Shown here piece after piece: positions 49,401 through 58,400 of a stretch of DNA of 64,000 nt. The stretch is from contig JBITNC010000001.1 of the NCBI GenBank assembly GCA_050084985.1, forward strand, positions 211,668,001 through 211,732,000, in the 5' to 3' direction. The number at the start of each line of letters is the position of its first letter. Position 1 is the first letter of the stretch. The notes beneath the pieces were generated by a model that was not told the DNA's origin, ran no database searches, and saw only the letters and a program-made list of their open reading frames with translations. Made by a program: the position numbers and the translations under genes. Source of the stretch: Nageia nagi (lineage: Eukaryota > Pinophyta).

Positions 49401-52400
49401 AATTTTTTTTGGTGTTCACTTTTTAACACTCACGTTGTTGAGAAGACACCTCAAAAGTAACCTCACCATTCCTATTCCACGTCCTGTGTGCAATAGGCTT
49501 TTTGATTACGCTGTAGTGGTTTTCTACTCTGGGCCCATAACACTCGAGAGATCACACTTCCACTAAGTCATCGTCTCCTGATGATAACTCTCCGTCTCAT
49601 AGGAGCAGTTAACTTGTCCTAGGTAAGCTTCCTTATGAGCGGGTAGCATTGCTTATGGAACAATCATCATATCCCTATCTGCTAACTGCAAGTGATATGA
49701 CTACTAATTACCTTGACCCAGTAATAGTAGTTTTTCCAATTGCTATCCCCACTTGACTCACCCGTTGGGAAATATGTGTACTAACGTACCCATAACTATT
49801 GGCTAGTCTCACCATGTGGTTTGACATCCCTTTGCCCATAACTTGAGGAGCCATGGATATTAAACAATATCCTTGAGTGGTTGTTTAGTCTAATATATTT
49901 TTAAATATGTTGCCAAAAGAACCATCTATGTCCTCCTGACCATATACTAATATTTTCAAACAGTGAAGTGGGTATAAGACATGTTCTAAAGTTTAACACC
50001 ATTAATCCTTACCCATGAGGAGTACCTCGGAAGTCTTAGTTAGAGCTTATGTAGGAAGACACATATTTTCTTATTTTATCCCATACACATTGTATTGCAT
50101 ATACATATCTACTTTTTAAAAGATCTCTTGAATACATAAAGTAACAAGTTGTTAGGGAGAATCTTACCACTATTGCTACAAAAGTAATTAAGTGCTAAGT
50201 GGTCCTCATGCAAAGAGTATTCCTTTTGTTTGTCATCTAGCAAGGTATGTTTACTTGGCGAATGTTCTTCGTTGCATTTCTTGCATCCGTCCAAAAAGAA
50301 TTCCGAATGATTCCATTTATCTCATGGAGTCCCATTGATATCCAATTTGATCCCAAGAGTCCTTAAATATCCCAAATGCTCCTAAATTATTTTTTGGAAC
50401 TCTAATTCTAAAACAGGATTGTTTTCTAATCAATCTACTTCTTTAGAAGTTTTGTTAAATTCATTTACTTCGTCAATTTGTATTACCTATTAATCATTTT
50501 CATGAAAGAAATAGTAATTCCTACTCTTAGTAATTTATATAATCAATACTAATTGTAGTATTTGATAACCATAATTAAAAGAAAGCTCATTAAATTACAA
50601 TACTAATATTTTCTAAAAATTATATAAAGAAAAAGTTATTTACAATATTTATTAATTAATACCTAATATAATCCATCTATGAAACTTATGAATGAAATTT
50701 ACTTTCATAAACTTCGAAGCTTCCATAATTTATTACAAATAGACATCATGCATTATACAAAGATAATTCAAATGTAATACACTCATTTAATCACTAATGA
50801 GATATTTTTTACAAATCATATTATTTCATATCCAATGAATTTATAATTCAAATTTGTTCATGTCATATGGTTTTGACCGTTATATCAACCGTCAAACATC
50901 TCCATCAATCTTCATGCAATGAGCATTGAACACTCCCTTGGAGCTTGGTGGTAGATCGAGTATTAGGAGGGAGGAGGATCAGGACAACCCTTTTTAAACT
51001 TGACCATTATACAAATGAATTTAACTATAGACCTCAAGAGAAATTATCTATTTTCTGTGGTCAATGTACATTAATCTATTATTTATTAATCCATCTTAAA
51101 TAATTAAATCATTCACAATAAGGTCTTGGATACCTTAATAATTAATTAATGAAATTGGTATTATTTGAATTATTTTACTAAACATTATACCATTATCATA
51201 ATCTCAAAATCATAGTTTATTCAATACAAGATTCTAAAGAGTTATTGAATTACTTATTTAAAAATATTAAACATACTTATCACTTCATTAGATACTAATT
51301 AGTTTAATTGACAAACTTAGATAATAATAAGAAAACATATTTTATTATTTCATCTTTCTCCACTTTCACATGAATTTAATAATATTTCTTTAATAAACAT
51401 CATATTAGGACTAATAATATTTCTTTACTAAACATCATATTAGGACTTTAATAAAATTCATGTCAAAATAAATTTATTTATCTTTACCTAAAGGCATAAG
51501 AAGATATTTGACTAGTCTCTTTAAAATATTATAAAATACATAATACAATTTGTACGTGAAATTTTTCACCCTTACATGTAAATAAAGAGAAATAACAAAA
51601 GAACATCCCACTTATTTACTTTTTTAAAGAAAAAGACATGGTACCAACATTTGAATAAAATAACCACTGTCTCTTCAAAGGGTACAACACTTCAATCAAC
51701 AATTAATGAAACTTTATCAAACATTATAATAAACATCATATTAGGAATTTAAAATTTATGTCAAAATAAATTCATTAAATTCTAACTAAAAGCATAAATG
51801 GAAATATTTGACTAGTCTCTTTAAAATATCATAATACAATTTGTACGTGAAATTTTCCACCTTTATATTTAAATAAAGGGAGAATAATAAAAGAAAATTT
51901 CACTCCTTTACTTTTTAAAGAAAATGATATGATACCAACTTTTAAATAAAATAACCACTCTCTTCAAAGGGTACAACACTTCAATAAACAATTAATGAAA
52001 CTTTATTATTATAATAAATATCATAGTAAGAATTTAATAAAATTTATGTCAAAATAAATTTATTAAACTTTAGCTAAAAGCATAAGGAGAAATATTTGAT
52101 TAGTCTCTTTAAAATATCATAATATAATTTGTACGTGAAATTTTCCTCTCCTACATCTAAATAAAAAGAGAATAACAAAAGAAAATCCCACTCCTTTACT
52201 TTTTTAAGAAAATGACATGGTAACAATATGTAAATAAAAGAATCACTGTCTTTGCAAATGGTTCAACACTTCTAACAACCATTAATTCTATGAAGCTTTA
52301 TCAAACATTATGATAAACATCATATTAAATATCTCAAAATAAGACCACCTTAATTAGGCAAATAAAATGTAAAAGAATGCACCTTGACTTGAAGAGGAAA

Positions 52401-55400
52401 GAAAGATTTATTTTCTTCATGTAACTCTGCACCAAGTTTGAAAATAATCAAAACAAAATGAAAATAGCAAGAGATAAATAGGTAGTTGTTGGTATTTTTC
52501 CAACGCTCTACTCTATTTATAGCTAAAGAGGCTCAAATGTGTCCAAATGGACATCTCCTCACACCATCAATAATTTTGGGTTAGGTTTGCTTAAAGTTGG
52601 AATTGATGGTAATAGTATTTAATACTTTGGAATCTTTTTCATTAGTTGACAATTTAGTGCCAACTCTTATTCACACTTAACACAAAAATACAAAACTAAG
52701 TAAGGTCATTTCTTTATTATTTTTCTAGCTATTAAATATCATGTAATACCACAAGAAGACGTTAGTCTCTATCTAATAGTGTTTTTTACTATTAACCCTA
52801 TGTGGCAATAATATGGACACTTATATTCAACTTTTACCTCATGAAATTTATTTTTCTAACCTTATAATAATTTTCAAATTTAACTAAAGGTATATCCCAT
52901 TTTCCCCTTCATTTCAAAATTTGAATTTCAAAAATATCAAACAAAGGAAAACACATCTTTACCTGCGACAGTCACCTCGTCCTACAGGGTACGGTTAATC
53001 CACATATTTTTGCAAACATATTTTCATCGAGAAATCAACAATCACAACAATAATTTTACATGCATCTACATGATTTATGATGGTCATAGGGTATGTCAGC
53101 GAATCAACGCCAATCATTTCCTCCTCTTATTCTTCCGTTCCTGTCACCAATTCACCTTTGGTTCGTAGGGTCTTTGGGTTGCTTCTCCACTCTCTGACCT
53201 GTGTCAAAACATCTTGAAGCCAGCATCAAATTGTCACAAATGATACATATTCTCATATCAAACTTATCATTACCATAGTATTATGTAAACATAATTCATT
53301 CAAATCTTCGATGGTACTCAAGGTCAAACAGTGTCTTGAGGTGGGTCGTAATATTTTTCAAGCAAAATGCACATTTTTAGGCTTTGCATGCACCAAAAAC
53401 CCAAAATACCTTTGATGCTTTTGATCAAAGAAGGAAAATGGCCGCCCATGCTCAAAACATGCTTTGAAAACCCCAAATTGCACAAAAACTTGGCATATAC
53501 CTTCTTAATCCATTCCTCATCCATCCATGGCCTCGAAATCACTTTTTTGAAAATTTTCCAAAATCATCCACTTTTTCAGAAAATCTTCTCAAAATTGCTT
53601 GAAAATTTGCTAAGATATTCACATGAAGGGCGAATCTAGATTGAGAGAAAGAGAGAGCTCAAAAGATTGAAAAATGAACCCAAAATGATGATTTGAAGCT
53701 TCAAATTTTGCCAAATTGATGCAAAATACCTCAAGATCTGTTGTAGAAGGCTCAAATTTCTAAAAAGTTTATTTTAAAGCAAAATTAGTGGGATGAGTGT
53801 TTTTCTCCTTCTAAACGAAATTTTAATCTCAATCTAGCATTCAATTAGCATTTAATTTTTGCAAAATTAGAAATTAGGATTTTAAAAAAAAGTCTATAAA
53901 TAGACCCTATGGGGTCTCATTTGTTCCAAAGCCTATTATGTGATAAAAGTGAAACTTTTGTAAAAGAGGAGCAAATTGATGCATTTCTGCACCACTCTTT
54001 TATATAGCAATACAAAGTGGTTAAGTTAAAAATCGAACTTGTGTTATGAATTGAACCTTAAGGGCTATCTTCGTTGTTTTGTGCGTTTTCGCATCTTTCC
54101 TTTGTAAACTTACGAGTTTTAGGGAAAATATCATTGCATTATTTTACAAAGTGTTTGAAACTAGTTTTTGATAGTTGCTTAATTCATTGCATGCATGTTA
54201 GGTAAAGTATTCTGAATTTGTTTCCACTGTTATGACATCAAACAAGATTCTTCGATTCAAACTCTAACTTCTTCCCACATGTTCTTCCAACGTGTTCATT
54301 TGATTGATTTGGTCTGTTTACGCTACCAAAAATCAACCTTACTACAAGCTCTTCTTTGAAACAACTCGAACAATATTTTTTTGTTTGCAATGTTGGATGA
54401 CTTGGATGAGACTTTCTTAACTGATTCAAAAGGGATAAACTATTTTGACAATGCTTTATTGTGGTGATCAATTTGGTATCTGACCAAGTATCTGTTTTTC
54501 TCATAATGCTGCTTCTCAATTTACTGTATTGCCTTTACGCTTTCTTTTATGCTGTCAAATAAATCAAATACAATTTCTAAATTTATACACAAATGTTACG
54601 AAATTTTTTTATATATAATATGTTGGTTAACAATTACTATCTCTAAACATTCTAATCGAGCTGATTCCTAAAGAGAAAGACTTCAAAGATGTGAAAGACT
54701 TGCATAGCATTCATTTGATTGTTTTGTAGATTTTGCAGAAAGCTTGAGGTAATCAGTCCTTACAAGTGGGGAATAAGTAATGCGTTTCCACCTAAGATGC
54801 TAGGCAGCTTGCACCTCTGGTGATTCAGAGTTATTGGTGGTAAAGAATTTCTTCCCAACAGAACATTCATCGAATTCGAAAATGATTGGGCTTCTATGTG
54901 TGTAAATTATGAGCTTGGATGGCTAACAAAAACATTATGGTCAAGGAATTTATAAACAAAAGTAATAAAAGGTATGACAAAACCATTGTTTGAAAAAATG
55001 TGTATGGGAATAAAATGACTATGGGTTAATTTTAAAAAGTGGCAACATATTGGAGAAAAACAGAGAGAACAAGAAAAAAAATGTGCACATTTAAAAGGAA
55101 AAAAAATGGCAAAAATGAGAGAAAAACTTGGTACATTAAAAAACATTAATTCTTTTTATATTTTTAATAGAATATGCTTATCTAATTCTGATAAAACATT
55201 CCCATATGGGCCATATCATCCAACAACAAATTCATGACATAAATTTAAAGAAAGTGATAGTGAATCATAATTCATATTCATAAATCAGAACATTGATATA
55301 CAAAAAGTTGAAAACATATGAAATAAAATATTAAAAAGTCATTTACAAAATGTGTATTAGACGTCTACTCATAAGTCTCGTACTACCAAGTGCCAACATG

Positions 55401-58400
55401 GCAACAAGTACAGAAAATACAAGGTCAAGGACTCAAGGCATCGACGGCCTAGGCCTTTGGCCCTTTTATTAACCAATCAACCACGAGTACCACTGCCATG
55501 TGCTATACTAGTAGGTGTAGGACTAGGAGTGCCTGGAGGGCCATTGAATGGTGGTACATACTGCCAAAAAGGATCCAATTCTTTAGGCACCTTGATTTTT
55601 AGACCGTAGAATGCAAGAAAATGAGAAATCTGAAATGCAACCCCAGCAATATTCTCCCATGGTGGAAAATGATCATGGTGTACAAATGCAATGTCTAAAT
55701 CACAAAATCAAGCTACAAGAATACTCCCTTCAGCTCCACTCTGCTTTCTTACAAGTTTGCACAAGAAAAATGAAAAAAAAAACTCACTTTCCATTTAAAA
55801 CAATGCTTCTGCTGTCTCTTGGTGTTTTCGCACCGTACTTGCCATTATATTGTCATTGTATTGCAAATTTTTCCTTCGTTTTTTCTGACTTAAAAACTCC
55901 ACCTTTTTTTTTTTGGGCAAACTTGACATTTTTTCATCTAGAAAAATATTCCTTCAAGAAACACCGTTTTTTAATGAAAATATCGAGGCCTTGAAAAAGT
56001 GTGAGAAAACGTCAAAATGACCTTATATCGGGGTTTTTTCATACCATGGACAAAACCAATGTTCATCATGCCAACAAGTAGATGATGAATTACATTCAGA
56101 AAGTAAGCAACACTATCATCAACACAACATTTGGCATATGCATGTAATGGGTTTAAAACTTTAATATTACTTGGTGAAGATGTAGATATCAAAAGGTGGC
56201 TTTGTTAGTTACAGACTAAAGAAATACTACTTGCCAAGCTGTATGGTATAATGCTGAAAATGAAGCTAATAGAAGAGCTAGAGCATTGGAATCTTAGGGC
56301 TGTAGAATAGGCTGGATTTAGGACTGATTACCAGACTATTGACCACACCATTACCTTTTGGGCTATCATTGAGGAGGCTCACCAACGATCCTTCAAAGTC
56401 TTATGTTGCTTTGTTGACTTTAGAAACGTTTTTGATTTTGTTCTGAGATTTCTCCTCCTCAAACAACTTCATGACATCAGTAGCTTTGATTGCCTTATCC
56501 TAGCTATCACACGATTATATGAGGCACTCATGGCCTTTTTACTTTATCACAAGCACTATCGGGATCAAACATGGTTGTCCCCTTTCAATGACCTTTTTTG
56601 GTATCTATGTTGACAAGCTTGAGGGCTTCCTTTGTCACCACACTCATGCAAATAACAATTGCTTTCTTCATCATGTGTTGTTTGTTACTCTTCTGCTTGT
56701 TGACAATGTGATCTCCTCTCCCACTTTTCCAAGGGTTTACAAAGACAGTTAGATGCTCTTGTTTGTTTTTGCAATATTCGATAATTTGTAGTCACCCTTA
56801 ACAAAACCCAGGTCATGATTTTTAACACTTCCAAAAATGTTGTATCTCAGTTTTATCCTCTACAAAGGGGAGCCTGTGGAGATCACAACCTCCTACACCT
56901 ATTTGGGGGTTTTGTTTTTTAGGCCTTCTTTCAATTTGAGATATGCTTCTCAGTCACTTCTTTGCAAGGGTTATGATTCTCTCTGTCCTGGAACAACAAT
57001 GTTTTTAAGTCCATTTTTTGGATATCCCTTTGAAGATGCTGAATGTATTCTGATGATAGAGCTCTCAATGTATTCTGACCATTTTCAGGTTATGATGCAA
57101 AGAATGCCATCATTTGACCCATAGAGCTTTCAATGTATTCTGGCCATAATTATCAGACTCAGATTGTATACTAACCATAATTATCAGACTCAGACTTGGC
57201 AAAAATAACATGCAGAAAAACATAATTTGACCTCCAAAAAACTGTGTTTTGTCCCAAAGATTGTTAAAATTAAAAAACTCACCAACTTGGCTTGTGGTTA
57301 CTTTTTTTTGAGTCACATGACTCAGGACTCACTATTAATTGTCGAATTTTGCTACTATGAAAATTAAATGGCCTTTATCTCATGCCAATCGCTGATTGAT
57401 AAATTTCTTACTAAGGATTATGTTTACATCATTCTACATTTCTTATTAAGTAAACCTGTTAGGATTGGGTAATTCTCAGGGAACTCTCGTACCATTTGGA
57501 AGATATATCATGCACAGTTGATATAACTAGTTGTTTTATTGCTTAGCTAATGAAAGCCTAAATATATAATTACTTGTACATTGAACTACATTTTGGCTAG
57601 CACACCTGTAATGTTGCATACATGTAATATGGATCTTTGTGTTCCTTATCGCAACATGGAATATTGCAAATTTAAATGATGAGGAAACATCTGATTTTTA
57701 GCTCATTACTTTGGACAAACTGGATCTAGGAATAGTTTGTAGTATATAAGTCAACCATCATGGCAATCCTGTTGGCATGCTAAAGTTTGGTATTTTGTGA
57801 GTTGTGTGGACATCTAACCATATCATTTTAAGAAGAGCAAAATAATTTTAATTCACAGATATGTTTGCCCCTTGCCTATGATTTCTGTGACCTCGTTAAT
57901 TTCTCATTTTGAATTGGTGTGTCACTTTGGCAGGCAGAATCAACAGTAATAAACCAGTGTAGACAGCTGCTTTCTCCTTCTGTTGATCCTGCATACGTTG
58001 TTACATACATCAGTCATAGTTTTCCTCAGCATCGACAATACCTTTGTGCTGGGGCTTGGATGATCATGGATGGACATCCAGAAACCATTAACACTGCAAA
58101 TCTTGTAAGCTGATGGAACTTTTATTCGCATTTTTCCTTCTGTTGTTGATACCAATGAATTGAAGGTGTTCATTTTGTAATGAGAAATCTGTCGAGTTAC
58201 CAAGGCTATAACATGGGGTCTAATTAACTTTTGAATTAAGGGACGAGTATTGAAGGAACTCTCTCCAGAGGAGGTTACGTCTAACATATATACGATGGTG
58301 GATGTCCTTCTCCACCATATCCAGTTACAAGTGCAACACGGCCATAACATACAGGTATTGTACTATTGCTTTTTTTATCTGAGAGATGCTATTTCCATTG

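Noticed and set aside
55611-55994. 127-codon plus-strand open frame with a hydrophobic middle
   Set aside because: It lies wholly within the hAT MITE (54984-56048), is rich in poly(T)-encoded Phe, and has no supporting similarity.
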